64,000 nucleotides of DNA from Vibrio sp. SNU_ST1. Its GTDB lineage: Bacteria > Pseudomonadota > Gammaproteobacteria > Enterobacterales > Vibrionaceae. Below are positions 44,314-53,041 of the stretch, piece after piece. Made by a program: the position numbers and the translations under genes. The DNA is taken from the NCBI RefSeq assembly GCF_030563405.1, contig NZ_CP130749.1:558001-622000 (forward strand). The letters run 5' to 3'. Numbering within the stretch: position 1 is the stretch's first letter; every line of letters starts with the position of its first letter. Below the pieces are notes generated by a model, which was given only the letters and a program-made list of their open reading frames with translations, did not search any database and was not told where the DNA came from.

Positions 44314-44349
44314 TCAGGGTTCTATATCTCAGCAGATTTAGAACCCTGA
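44314..44349 (-). terminator. Terminator of the pseudouridine synthase gene
   Basis: A perfect 11-bp stem, TCAGGGTTCTA (44314-44324) with TAGAACCCTGA (44339-44349). On the minus strand it is followed by AATTTAATTTTTT. Confidence 0.72.
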
Positions 44350-44424
44350 TGCGTCTAATGAGACAAGAATCTTAATGGGACAAAAATTTTAGCGCGGTAA
44401 TAGTTTTAGCAGGATAAGAATAGC

Positions 44425-46107
44425 TTAAAACTCAGAAGGCACTTCAAATTCCATCCATTCACCGGTTGTTGGGTGAATCAGTTTTAGGTAGCCAGCGTGC
44501 AGGTGTAAGCGCTCGCGTTTGTATCCGTATAAGTCGTCACCACGAATCGGTACACCAAGGCCTAATGGATGAGCGCAATGTACGCGTAGCTGATGGGTGC
44601 GGCCTGTCTTAGGGTACAAGTGAACCTTGGTTTTGCCATTGTTGGTGTAGACCGCTTCCCAGTGAGTTTTTGCATTACGTCCATGTTCATGGCAAACCAG
44701 TTGTCTTGGTCTGTCTGTGATGTCACCACGCAAGGGCAGGCTGATATCGCCAGATTCGCCCGTTATTTCACCATCAAGCAGAGCGGTGTAACGCTTCTCT
44801 ACGGTCCTATCGATGAATTGCTTCTGAATGTGTTTATTGGACTCCGCCGTGAGCGCCAAGATCAATAAGCCTGACGTCGACATATCTAACCTATGGATAA
44901 TCAAAGGGCCTGTTGCATCGGGATAACGCGCTTTAATACGGGTATAAACAGAGTCTTCGATAAACTTACCAGGAACTGACAAGAACTCCTCGGGTTTATT
45001 CACCACCACGATCTCGTCATCTTCATAGACAATATCAAACGACTTACCAACCGCAGGATTCACGATAAGTGGGTTATCTTCTAATTCGATGCCGTTTAGC
45101 TGGTGGTCGAGGATCTCGAAGCTTTTACTTTGGCAAACCGGGTACAGGTTTGCGTGCTGGCGAATGACAGCCGTTGGAGGCAATCCCCACCAAAACTCAG
45201 ACAAAGCTAATGGTTTAAATCCGTGTTCAAAAGCAAAATTAAGTAGCTTAGGTAGACAACACTCGCCAGAGCCTTCAAGAGCGCCTTTGCCATCTAACAA
45301 TTCAAGCAGGTTCTTTGATTCGAGTGTTTGGTTGATAAACCGATAATGAGACAAACGTTGCGCTTCTAATTCGGCTGAGATCGCTTGGTACTCTTGCTTG
45401 CGGCTCGTGAGTTCGCTTTCGATAGCATCAACTTGCGACTGGCGTTCTGCGATCTTTTGTTTCCACTCGATTCTAAGTGCTTTTAAGTCGCGTTTCTCTT
45501 GGCTGCTTTGATTGCCCAGTTGTTTGAGCAAATTCGCTGCTGACTCTAGATTCCCCAATGCCTTTTCTTGATTGGCTTGTTCTCTGAGTTCGTTACGCTG
45601 AGATTTGTTTGCTGCCATGGCTAATTGAAAGGCTTCGATAGATTGTGCTGATTCGATTTTTAACTCTTCAAATTCAGCCAATAATGCGTCTAGGTTGTGC
45701 GACTGTTGTAGTTTTTCAATGTCATCCGCTAGTTGCGATTGGCGAGCGAGGGTTGCACTGTTGTGAGATTGAAACTGTTCTGAATCGAAGGCTGATGGAA
45801 CAAAGTTAATGTTGTTTAACTGAGAGGCCAAAGACGGATCTAACTGCAAACCTGAAAACGCAGAAAGGTAGCCTAGCTCCTGAGTTGTTGGATCCTGAAC
45901 AAGAAGCACGGCATAGAGGTTGCCTTGCGATGTTTCATTCACACTGCAGTCGAGTAATGACTGCTGAAGTTGCTGCATGGCAAACTCACACGTTGGATGT
46001 GGTGTGTAGTAGTACGGAAACGTAAAACGAGTCGATAGCGGTAAGTCTACATTCGTATTGTTGTTTGTTAGGTGCAGTGGCGTGTATTGAGCAAGGTTTG
46101 CTGACAT
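44425..46107 (-). CDS. RluA-family pseudouridine synthase with long N-terminal extension
   Basis: A 560-residue protein. The C-terminal part (about 355-560) is an RluA-type catalytic domain that converts uridine to pseudouridine in RNA: motif HRLDMSTSG with catalytic Asp408, then KRYTALLDG and TGRTHQLRVHCAHPLG. Ordinary RluA proteins have about 220-330 residues; here about 350 residues precede the domain. They include a charged coiled coil (about 125-265) and a Cys-bearing segment, GECCLPKLLNFAFEHG. Similar long forms exist in gammaproteobacteria. The rRNA or tRNA target is unknown. I use the ATG at 46107; a TTG nine bases further upstream is also possible. Confidence 0.88.
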   Translation of the reverse strand: MSANLAQYTPLHLTNNNTNVDLPLSTRFTFPYYYTPHPTCEFAMQQLQQSLLDCSVNETSQGNLYAVLLVQDPTTQELGYLSAFSGLQLDPSLASQLNNINFVPSAFDSEQFQSHNSATLARQSQLADDIEKLQQSHNLDALLAEFEELKIESAQSIEAFQLAMAANKSQRNELREQANQEKALGNLESAANLLKQLGNQSSQEKRDLKALRIEWKQKIAERQSQVDAIESELTSRKQEYQAISAELEAQRLSHYRFINQTLESKNLLELLDGKGALEGSGECCLPKLLNFAFEHGFKPLALSEFWWGLPPTAVIRQHANLYPVCQSKSFEILDHQLNGIELEDNPLIVNPAVGKSFDIVYEDDEIVVVNKPEEFLSVPGKFIEDSVYTRIKARYPDATGPLIIHRLDMSTSGLLILALTAESNKHIQKQFIDRTVEKRYTALLDGEITGESGDISLPLRGDITDRPRQLVCHEHGRNAKTHWEAVYTNNGKTKVHLYPKTGRTHQLRVHCAHPLGLGVPIRGDDLYGYKRERLHLHAGYLKLIHPTTGEWMEFEVPSEF

Positions 46108-46171
46108 GAAGATCAAACTCTATGGCTGTTCAGTTAGAGTTCGGTATTGTTGTCGAAATGAAAGTAAATGA

Positions 46172-46206
46172 GAAGCCAAAGCGAAAGATAAATCGGCTTT
46201 GGCTTC
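46172..46206 (-). terminator. Terminator of the curA-gst operon
   Basis: GAAGCCAAAGC (46172-46182) pairs with GCTTTGGCTTC (46196-46206), just after the GST stop on the minus strand, with a T-rich stretch following. Confidence 0.65.
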
Positions 46207-46258
46207 ATTTAGTGGCTTGTGCTTATCCTAAGCGCGCACGAGCTTGATTGAAACTCGA

Positions 46259-46879
46259 TCAGTTCGAGTGTTCTAGCTCTACTTGCTCTGCTTTTTGGTA
46301 AGCAGGGTGGCTCGTTAAAAGCTCACCGTATTTAGCGATGTTCGGGTAGAGCGCAGTTGCTCCAAAATTACCAACGATTTCTACGATGAACGACATCATA
46401 AAATCTGCGCCTGTTAGTGTGTCTGCGACCAAGTAGGTCTTACCTTCAAGTGCATTATTCACGTAAGTTAAGATCTTTTGGTTTTCATCGTCAGCATAAC
46501 CGCCTAGAAAGTTAGTTTCACAGCCGTCTTTCATCACAAAGATCTTAAGCAACATTGGCAAAATACCTGAACTCTCAGCGAAGTGAAGCCATTGTGAGTA
46601 TTCCACGTAGTCAGCTGTGCCGCGCACTGGTGCGAATTTACCTTGACCGTATTTGTCGATTAGGTACTCGGTGATAGCACCAGATTCGCTGATAACAACA
46701 CCATCGTCTTCAATAACCGGAGATTTACCAAGAGGGTGAACGGATTTCAATTCTGGTGGTGCTAGAAACGTTACACTGTCTCGTTGGTACGGTTTGATTT
46801 GGTAATCTACTCCAAGCTCTTCGAGTAGCCAGATGATGCGTTTTGAGCGAGATTTGTTTAGGTGATGCAAAGTAATCAT
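46259..46879 (-). CDS. Glutathione S-transferase
   Basis: A 206-residue GST with an N-terminal thioredoxin fold (about 1-80; the glutathione-binding segment reads LGKSPVIEDDGVVISESGAI) and a C-terminal all-helical domain (about 90-200, with LTGADFMMSF as the capping box). It detoxifies electrophiles by joining them to glutathione. It lies 34 bases after the CurA-like gene and should be co-transcribed with it. Confidence 0.92.
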   Translation of the reverse strand: MITLHHLNKSRSKRIIWLLEELGVDYQIKPYQRDSVTFLAPPELKSVHPLGKSPVIEDDGVVISESGAITEYLIDKYGQGKFAPVRGTADYVEYSQWLHFAESSGILPMLLKIFVMKDGCETNFLGGYADDENQKILTYVNNALEGKTYLVADTLTGADFMMSFIVEIVGNFGATALYPNIAKYGELLTSHPAYQKAEQVELEHSN

Positions 46880-46913
46880 GATTTTACCTAGTTAACTGGT
46901 TCAGTTTTTGAAT

Positions 46914-47945
46914 TTATTTAGCTTCGTTTGTTTTGATAACAAGCTTACCGAAGTTCTGACCTTCTAATAGACCCATGAATGCTTGTGGCGCTTCGTCTAG
47001 ACCTTCAATTAGGTGCTCACGGTAATGCATCTTGCCTTGAGACAACCATTCTGTCATTTGAACAGTAAACTCATTGTAACGGTGTGCGTAGTCATCAAAG
47101 ATAATGAAACCTTGCATCTTAATACGCTTGACCAATAGGGTACCAACGAGGCTAGACATGCGATCTGGGCCTTCAGGAAGTGATGTCGCGTTGTATTGTG
47201 AAATAAGGCCACAAACAGGAATGCGAGCACCAGTGTTAAGCAATGGCATTACCGCATTGAACACCTTGCCGCCAACGTTTTCAAAATAAACGTCGATGCC
47301 GTTACTACATGCTTTAGCCAGTTGCTCCGCGAAGTCGTCGGCTTTGTGGTCGATACATTCATCAAAGCCCAGAACCTCTTTCGCGTACTGACACTTCTCT
47401 TGACCGCCCGCAACGCCAATTACACGACAGCCTTTTAGCTTACCGATTTGGCCAACGGTTGCGCCTACTGCACCTGTTGCAGCCGCAACGACTAGAGTGT
47501 CGCCTTCTTTAGGTTGGCCGATATCAAGTAAGCCCATGTACGCAGTAAAGCCTGGCATCCCCATGATGCCCAGTGCGTAAGAAGGGTGTGTTGGCTCTTT
47601 ACCTAGTTTGATTAGGCCTTCACCATTAGACACACCAAGATCCTGCCAACCTGTGTAAGCCAATACCCATTCGCCAACTTCAAAATCGCTGTTGTTTGAC
47701 TCTTCAACCTGACAAACGGTTGCACCGACCATCACTTCGTCAATTGAAACTGGATCAGCGTAAGATTTTGCATCGCTCATTCGGCCACGCATGTAAGGGT
47801 CTAGAGAAAGGTAGACTGAGCGAAGTAACATCTCGCCGTCTTTAATTGTTGGTGCGGCTACTGTCTCTAAACGGAAGTTGTCTTGAGTCGGTGCGCCAAC
47901 TGGGCGAGAAGCCAATACGATGCGGCGATTGTCTTGTTGAGTCAT
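46914..47945 (-). CDS. curA: CurA-like NADP-dependent oxidoreductase (MDR family)
   Basis: A 343-residue reductase of the zinc-independent medium-chain dehydrogenase group that includes curcumin/alkenal reductase CurA and leukotriene-B4-dehydrogenase types. Recognised by YLSLDPYMRGRM, the Rossmann motif AATGAVGATVGQIGKLKG and the C-terminal EGLDEAPQAFMGLLEGQNFGKLV. It reduces alpha,beta-unsaturated carbonyls using NADPH. Its promoter carries the same 19-bp operator found in front of nemR. Confidence 0.92.
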   Translation of the reverse strand: MTQQDNRRIVLASRPVGAPTQDNFRLETVAAPTIKDGEMLLRSVYLSLDPYMRGRMSDAKSYADPVSIDEVMVGATVCQVEESNNSDFEVGEWVLAYTGWQDLGVSNGEGLIKLGKEPTHPSYALGIMGMPGFTAYMGLLDIGQPKEGDTLVVAAATGAVGATVGQIGKLKGCRVIGVAGGQEKCQYAKEVLGFDECIDHKADDFAEQLAKACSNGIDVYFENVGGKVFNAVMPLLNTGARIPVCGLISQYNATSLPEGPDRMSSLVGTLLVKRIKMQGFIIFDDYAHRYNEFTVQMTEWLSQGKMHYREHLIEGLDEAPQAFMGLLEGQNFGKLVIKTNEAK

Positions 47946-47979
47946 TGGATGTCCTTAATTTAAATTATATATTTAGAAT

Positions 47980-47994
47980 TAGACCAGTCGTCTA
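47980..47994. promoter_or_regulatory. NemR-type operator before curA
   Basis: TAGACCAGTCGTCTA, with TAGAC/GTCTA half-sites, sits 35 bases before the curA ATG. The surrounding 19 bases are identical to those in front of nemR. Confidence 0.78.
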
Positions 47995-48080
47995 GTCTTA
48001 TTATCTAAAAATCCCGCCGTCATCAAATTGATAAGAGGGCGGGTTATCTGTCGTTAATAAAAACTAAACACAGTACGTGG

Positions 48081-48671
48081 TTAGTTTTTACCTTTTAAAA
48101 TCTGTTGGGTTAGGTTTAAAGCTGATTCTAAGCTGCGTGAGCTCTGGCTTAGTTTGCTCAATAAGCTTGCGCCCAACCACATAGAATATAGATTTTGAGC
48201 GGTTTCTTTGCTGTCTTCAACCTTAATGGAGCCATCTTCAATACCACCAGCAACACAGTGTTGTATCGTAGAGGTCACTTTTTCAGCCCCTTTTAGTAAA
48301 GCTTGGCGCATAGGATCAGAAAGATCAGACACTTCGGCGCTGAGCTTAACTACTAAGCATTTATGAGCGTTACAGGTACCGTTTTCAATCTGTGACCATC
48401 GAGTGAAATAACTGATAATTCTCTGGTAATGGTTGCCTTCACCATGAACCAAAATAGTTTCAACTCTGCTGATGTAGGTCTCAAAATAGTGCTGGATCAG
48501 AGCCTCGCCAAATTGCTCTTTAGATTTAAAGTAGTGGTAAAACGATCCTTTTGGAACATCTGCTTCTTTAAGCAATTGCGACAAGCCAACGCCCGTAAAG
48601 CCGTTGTTCACTATTAGTTGATAGCCTACATCTAAAACATGCAGGCGTGTGTCGTTCATTTTATCGTTCAT
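48081..48671 (-). CDS. nemR: NemR-like TetR-family electrophile-sensing repressor
   Basis: A 196-residue TetR repressor. The N-terminal helix-turn-helix reads GLSQLLKEADVPKGSFYHYFKSKEQFG, and the rest closely follows E. coli NemR, including KCLVVKLSAEVSDLSDPMR, where the Cys aligns with the redox-sensing Cys106, and LLSKLSQS, where the Lys aligns with Lys175. NemR releases DNA when modified by quinones, aldehydes or hypochlorous acid. One extra Cys (NGTCNAHKC) lies close by. It is expected to repress itself and the curA-gst pair through the two identical operators. The ribosome site is weak, and an ATG four codons later is possible. Confidence 0.9.
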   Translation of the reverse strand: MNDKMNDTRLHVLDVGYQLIVNNGFTGVGLSQLLKEADVPKGSFYHYFKSKEQFGEALIQHYFETYISRVETILVHGEGNHYQRIISYFTRWSQIENGTCNAHKCLVVKLSAEVSDLSDPMRQALLKGAEKVTSTIQHCVAGGIEDGSIKVEDSKETAQNLYSMWLGASLLSKLSQSSRSLESALNLTQQILKGKN

Positions 48672-48692
48672 GGGTGTTACTATAAGTTAAAT

Positions 48693-48707
48693 TAGACCAG
48701 TCGTCTA
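48693..48707. promoter_or_regulatory. NemR-type operator before nemR
   Basis: The second copy of TAGACCAGTCGTCTA, in the same 19-base context (ATTAGACCAGTCGTCTAGT) as before curA, 22 bases upstream of the nemR start. Autorepression is expected. Confidence 0.78.
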
Positions 48708-48838
48708 GTTGTTGGGTTTCGATAGTGTTATTTGCTCTTTCTATTCTCTGGGGTGTCATTTCGGAAGAGGTTAGCTTTTGAAGGTATATTTCGTCGTTGC
48801 AAAAGTGGCTTCAACTATTCAAACGTTCACATATAAAA

Positions 48839-48869
48839 AAGCCCCAACATAGCTCGTATGTTGGGGCTT
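48839..48869 (-). terminator. Terminator of the FKBP gene
   Basis: A 13-bp stem, AAGCCCCAACATA (48839-48851) with TATGTTGGGGCTT (48857-48869). On the minus strand it runs into TTTTTT. Confidence 0.88.
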
Positions 48870-48885
48870 AAATCAGTCTCTTCAA

Positions 48886-49359
48886 TTATTTGATAGAGAT
48901 TAACTCAACATCAAAAATCAAAGTTGCTGATGGTGGGATAGGGCCTGAACCACCTTTACCGTAAGCCAATTGGCTTGGGATAAACAGGCGAACTTTTTGG
49001 CCTTCGACCATGTAAGTCAAACCTTCTTGCCAGCCTTTGATCACTTGTTTAAGAGCAAATGAGATTGGCTCACCACGCTCAACAGAGCTATCGAACACTG
49101 TGCCATCAAGCAAAGTACCGTGGTAGTGAACCGTCACTTTACTGTTCTTCGTTGGGTGCTCTGTACCTGTACCTTCTTCAAGTACAAGGTATTGAAGGCC
49201 GCTTTCAGTCGTTACAACCCCATCTTTAGCGCCGTTTTCGATAAGGAATTGTTGGCCTTGCTCGATATTTTCTTCGCCAGATTTATGGTTCATCCAAGTG
49301 CGGTAGATCATGAAGCCAGCCAAAATAAAGACAATGACCGGGATGATAAATTTAGACAT
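48886..49359 (-). CDS. FKBP-type peptidyl-prolyl isomerase with an N-terminal membrane anchor
   Basis: A 157-residue protein with an N-terminal membrane helix (about 4-22) and a C-terminal FKBP domain (about 65-157). Active-site residues typical of FKBPs are seen in VHYHGTLLDGTVFDSS, GWQEGLTYM and LAYGKGGSGPIPP. It assists proline isomerisation in periplasmic or membrane-associated proteins. It sits next to a DsbA-like gene on the same strand, both linked to envelope protein folding. Confidence 0.92.
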   Translation of the reverse strand: MSKFIIPVIVFILAGFMIYRTWMNHKSGEENIEQGQQFLIENGAKDGVVTTESGLQYLVLEEGTGTEHPTKNSKVTVHYHGTLLDGTVFDSSVERGEPISFALKQVIKGWQEGLTYMVEGQKVRLFIPSQLAYGKGGSGPIPPSATLIFDVELISIK

Positions 49360-49401
49360 AGTAAAACCTATTTATTGTTGATTCTTTATAGAGAAAAGCC
49401 G

Positions 49402-50028
49402 TTACGGATGAGTCAAAAGGTAGTTGATCGTTTTTGCGATACCTTGAACATCTTGGTGACCTGCTGTCAGTACTTGGTATTTACCGTTGATGATAAATGT
49501 TGGTACTGAGTTGATTTGACCTTTTACGGAGATCTCTTCTGCTTTCTTAACGTAGTCAAATAGAGCAACTTGTTGTTCTTTGTTCAGTTGGTATGGGCTA
49601 ACCAGACCGCGAGAAGTGAACGCAGTCTCTAGAGCTTGTTGACGTTGTTCAGGAGTTGCATCTGCACCCATTTGAACCGCACCAAATAGGTCGTCCATGA
49701 ATGCGTGGTCAGGTGTCGCCTCAAGTTGCATCACTGCTGTGTAGTAGATCATTGCGCTGATTTGAGCACTTTCATTGAACGTAACGTGCATCTTGCCAAT
49801 AGTTTGGTTCGTTAGAGATTCGATCTCTGGAATTGCACTTTCCATTTGACGGCAGTGACCACAATTTAGAGAGAAGATTTCAGTGATCGGAGTCAGGTTA
49901 AATTCAGTTAGAGCAGTAGGCAGCGCTTCGTATTGAACGCCTTTCTGTGGCTCGTCTGTTTCACTACAACCCGCGATAATCAGTACGGCAGCAAGTGCTG
50001 TGATGAATTTAGTAAATGGTTTAAACAT
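49402..50028 (-). CDS. DsbA-like thiol-disulfide lipoprotein
   Basis: A 208-residue protein with a lipoprotein signal (lipobox IAGC, Cys21) and a thioredoxin/DsbA fold. The active site is C56-G-H-C59 and the cis-Pro loop is SVPTF. CGHC is a variant of the usual CPHC of DsbA. The membrane lipid anchor is less common for DsbA. It should oxidise or shuffle disulfides in exported proteins. It lies 42 bases before the FKBP gene. Confidence 0.88.
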   Translation of the reverse strand: MFKPFTKFITALAAVLIIAGCSETDEPQKGVQYEALPTALTEFNLTPITEIFSLNCGHCRQMESAIPEIESLTNQTIGKMHVTFNESAQISAMIYYTAVMQLEATPDHAFMDDLFGAVQMGADATPEQRQQALETAFTSRGLVSPYQLNKEQQVALFDYVKKAEEISVKGQINSVPTFIINGKYQVLTAGHQDVQGIAKTINYLLTHP

Positions 50029-50281
50029 AATGTTTGCTCTAGCGTTGAGAAGTCGTGAGATTCTAACTATTTAGTACGAATTGGAAAACAATTATAAGGT
50101 AAATAAATGCAAACAGTTGGAACTGGCGGGCGATGACAGGCGAGTTGACGGTTAACTGTGATCAAAAACACTTTTTTTGGACGTGCTTTCTTTTCGTATA
50201 AAGTTTTTGTCTAAAGTTTTTCTCTCAGTGCCGATATAGACATTAGTGAATGGTTTATCTACATAAGTGGTTGGTGAAGTA

Positions 50282-50893
50282 ATGAGATATTTAGCGATAA
50301 TGTTAAGCATAGCTTTGGCTGGGTGCGAAACTACGTTACCAACAGGGTTATTCGGTGAGGATATGTTACAAACTGCACCGAAAACTGATTACGACATTAT
50401 GTACCCTGAATGGGGGGTGGTTCAAACCACTCATCAGCAAGGAACTATTACTACTAACTACGGACGTGGTGTTTCGACCAATGATCCACTGGAAGTCTTT
50501 TTAAGACAAAACCGTATCGATTTTGAAGTTTTACCTGGCAACCATGTGATGGTAAAGCTTGTACAGCATGTGAACTTTAAAACAGGTTCGACATCTCCTG
50601 AACCCGCTTACAACCATTGGTTGGACACGTTAGGCAGCTATCTTTCTCGACGCCAAGACATTGATGTCGTCATCGAAGGACACACGGATAATACAGGCAG
50701 TGATCGTGTTAATGATCCGCTCTCTGAACAGCGCGCAAAAGAAGTGAAAGCTCGCTTAGAAAGTAACTATGTTTCGAGTCGTGCTATTTACACCCGCGGT
50801 TTTGGTGAGTACGTTCCTGCATGTAACAACGCTTCAGCACAAGGTAAAGCCTGTAACCGCCGTGTTGAGTTGATGCTGATTGTGTCGAAATAG
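50282..50893 (+). CDS. OmpA-family lipoprotein
   Basis: A 203-residue protein with a lipoprotein signal (MRYLAIMLSIALAGC, lipidated Cys at 15) and a C-terminal OmpA-like peptidoglycan-binding domain (about 95-200). The binding motif is visible as IEGHTDNTGSDRVNDPLSEQRAKEV, with NRRVELML near the end. GGTGAAG precedes the ATG at 50282; an upstream in-frame start would break the lipoprotein signal. It probably ties the outer membrane to the cell wall. Confidence 0.9.
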   Translation: MRYLAIMLSIALAGCETTLPTGLFGEDMLQTAPKTDYDIMYPEWGVVQTTHQQGTITTNYGRGVSTNDPLEVFLRQNRIDFEVLPGNHVMVKLVQHVNFKTGSTSPEPAYNHWLDTLGSYLSRRQDIDVVIEGHTDNTGSDRVNDPLSEQRAKEVKARLESNYVSSRAIYTRGFGEYVPACNNASAQGKACNRRVELMLIVSK

Positions 50894-50944
50894 ATGCGAG
50901 AAGCTTGATTTTTTGAATCGAAAGAGCGTATCGATTACAGACAT

Positions 50945-50973
50945 AAAAAATCCCTCATGAAGAGGGATTTTTT
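50945..50973. terminator. Bidirectional terminator
   Basis: AAAAAATCCCTC (50945-50956) pairs with GAGGGATTTTTT (50962-50973), between converging genes. Confidence 0.88.
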
Positions 50974-50999
50974 GTATTTGGCTTGTGTTGCTTTTCCGC

Positions 51000-51359
51000 T
51001 TATGCGAACTGTTTCTCTAAGTAAGATACGATATCTGAAGACTCGTACATCCACTCAGTTTTGCCGTCTTTCTCTATACGTAGACAAGGCACTTTCACAC
51101 GACCGCCGCCAGCTTCAAGCTCTGCACGGTGTTGTTCATTATTTTTTGCATCACGAAGTTCAAATTGAACTGACTGACGTTTCATCGAACGTCGCACTTT
51201 TACACAAAATGGACATGCTTCGAATTGGTACAACGTGTGCGTTTTTGCCTGCTCGTTCACTTTGCTTTGTTCTTCTTGAGAACGCTTCACACCGCGTGGG
51301 CTGAAAACAAAATTCAACAGCAAGATGACGCGACCTAAGAACCAACGGATAAACTTCAT
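51000..51359 (-). CDS. Membrane-anchored glutaredoxin
   Basis: A 119-residue protein with one N-terminal membrane helix (about 4-20), a charged linker and a glutaredoxin domain with active site C49-P-F-C52, a VPCLRI cis-Pro region and an SSDIVSYLEKQF C-terminus. The active site should face the cytosol. The start is the ATG at 51359, with AGAGAG five bases before it; the frame stays open upstream to 51437 without a better site. Confidence 0.88.
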   Translation of the reverse strand: MKFIRWFLGRVILLLNFVFSPRGVKRSQEEQSKVNEQAKTHTLYQFEACPFCVKVRRSMKRQSVQFELRDAKNNEQHRAELEAGGGRVKVPCLRIEKDGKTEWMYESSDIVSYLEKQFA

Positions 51360-51448
51360 AAATCTCTCTACATCTTTAAAATTAGCGTTACAATTTGCAG
51401 CATTATATACACAAGTTTTGTCAGATGCTCGCAACAAACCGCTAATAT

Positions 51449-53041
51449 CTATTTTGTCCGTTCGATCGTGTGAGACTTCGCCACATTTAGCCCTAAACGT
51501 TTGGACAGTCGAGTCAGGTTTGCTCGGTCTGTTTTCAGAACTCGCCCTGCTTGCGCCCAGTTAAAGTTGGCATCTTCCAACACCTCAGTGATGATGCTGC
51601 GTTGAAAATCATCGGTAGCGCCACGTAAACCTGCGGATAGGTCGATCGTTGGTGTTGATAACGGTGTGTTTTTTACCTGTGTCGTCGCTATAGGTTGATC
51701 TTGGTCGAGTGGGCCACAATCTTCTTTAGTGATTGTCACGAGATTTTTGTTAGTGCTACGAGCTAATGCTTTTAGTGCTGAACGACTGATAACGTGTTCA
51801 AGCTCACGTACGTTACCTGGCCAACCGTAACGGTTTAGAAATACCAGTACATCAGAGCGGAATTTAACTTGGTTGATACCGAGTTTACGACGTGCTTGTT
51901 CTAGGAAGAAGCCTGCTAGCAAGCTGATGTCGTCACCTCGGTCTTTCAGAGCTGGCACTGCGATAGGGTACACACTCAGTCGGTGGTATAAATCAGCTCT
52001 GAATCGACCGTCTTCAACTTCTTGCTTTAAGTCTCGGTTGGTTGCAGCTAAAACACGAACATCAATAGTTTGAATGTTGTCTTGGCCTACAGGTTGAATT
52101 TCGTTGTTTTGCAGTGCACGCAATAGCTTACTTTGTGCAGCCAAAGGCAACTCACCAATTTCATCTAAGAATAGTGTGCCGCCATCGGCTAAAGCAAATT
52201 TACCTAAGCGGTTTTTGTCTGCACCAGTAAACGCGCCACGAACGTGACCAAATAGTTCACTCTCTACCAAGTTCTCAGGAATAGCAGCACAGTTGACGTA
52301 GACCAACGGATTACGTTTACGCTGGGATTGGTGGTGCAGGGTACGAGCAACGAGCTCTTTACCAACACCAGTATCACCATGAATCAGAATATTAAATTCA
52401 GAGGGTGCGACAACCGCAATATCGTTTTTAAGCGCGACCATGGTGTCACTATTACCAATCAATTCGCCGCCGTCACGTTCCCACGCTTCAACATTCAACT
52501 CTTCCAGTAATTGCTTTGACTGTTTTGCTTGATGTTCAAGTTGCGAGAAAGTCATCGCCATTTGCATCGTAGAGGCAGCAATAGCGGCGAGAACTTCTAG
52601 GTTCCGAGCCGGAATATTCGCGAAGACATCAGGTTTTAGGCTGTCGAGGGTTAGTACCCCTAACAATTTGTCACCAAATAGAAGAGGCAAACCCATACAG
52701 GCATGCATGGGCAAATCGCCATCGTGGTCGATCAGTAAGCCATCGAAAGGATCAGACAATGAGCTATCCGCATCAAAACGAACTGGAGAACGCGATGCAC
52801 AAATCGCATCAAAACGCGGATGTTCTGAAATAATAAAGCGGCGACCGAATGTATCTCGACTGAGCCCTTGCATTGCGATGGGTACTAGCGTGTCACCTTG
52901 AAGGCTTAAAAGTGCGACACAATCACACGTTATGGTTTTACGAATGGCATCGATTAAGCGATTGAAACGGTCTTGATCGTTCACACCGCTGGCTAAACCA
53001 ATGGTCATTTCCATGAGAGTGGATGCTGAGATATCTTGCAT
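51449..53041 (-). CDS. norR: NorR nitric-oxide-sensing sigma54 activator
   Basis: A 530-residue enhancer-binding protein. The N-terminal GAF domain (about 15-165) in NorR holds a non-haem iron that binds NO. The central AAA+ domain (about 195-430) has Walker A GDTGVGKE (222-229) and the sigma54-contact motif GAFTGA (269-274). The C-terminus (about 480-520) has a Fis-type helix-turn-helix (WAQAGRVLKTDRANLTRLSKRLG). It is divergent from hmp, which it should activate when NO is present. Confidence 0.94.
   Translation of the reverse strand: MQDISASTLMEMTIGLASGVNDQDRFNRLIDAIRKTITCDCVALLSLQGDTLVPIAMQGLSRDTFGRRFIISEHPRFDAICASRSPVRFDADSSLSDPFDGLLIDHDGDLPMHACMGLPLLFGDKLLGVLTLDSLKPDVFANIPARNLEVLAAIAASTMQMAMTFSQLEHQAKQSKQLLEELNVEAWERDGGELIGNSDTMVALKNDIAVVAPSEFNILIHGDTGVGKELVARTLHHQSQRKRNPLVYVNCAAIPENLVESELFGHVRGAFTGADKNRLGKFALADGGTLFLDEIGELPLAAQSKLLRALQNNEIQPVGQDNIQTIDVRVLAATNRDLKQEVEDGRFRADLYHRLSVYPIAVPALKDRGDDISLLAGFFLEQARRKLGINQVKFRSDVLVFLNRYGWPGNVRELEHVISRSALKALARSTNKNLVTITKEDCGPLDQDQPIATTQVKNTPLSTPTIDLSAGLRGATDDFQRSIITEVLEDANFNWAQAGRVLKTDRANLTRLSKRLGLNVAKSHTIERTK

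Noticed and set aside
50957..51304. Open + strand frame of 115 codons opposite the glutaredoxin
   Set aside because: Antisense shadow of the glutaredoxin gene, starting inside the terminator stem.
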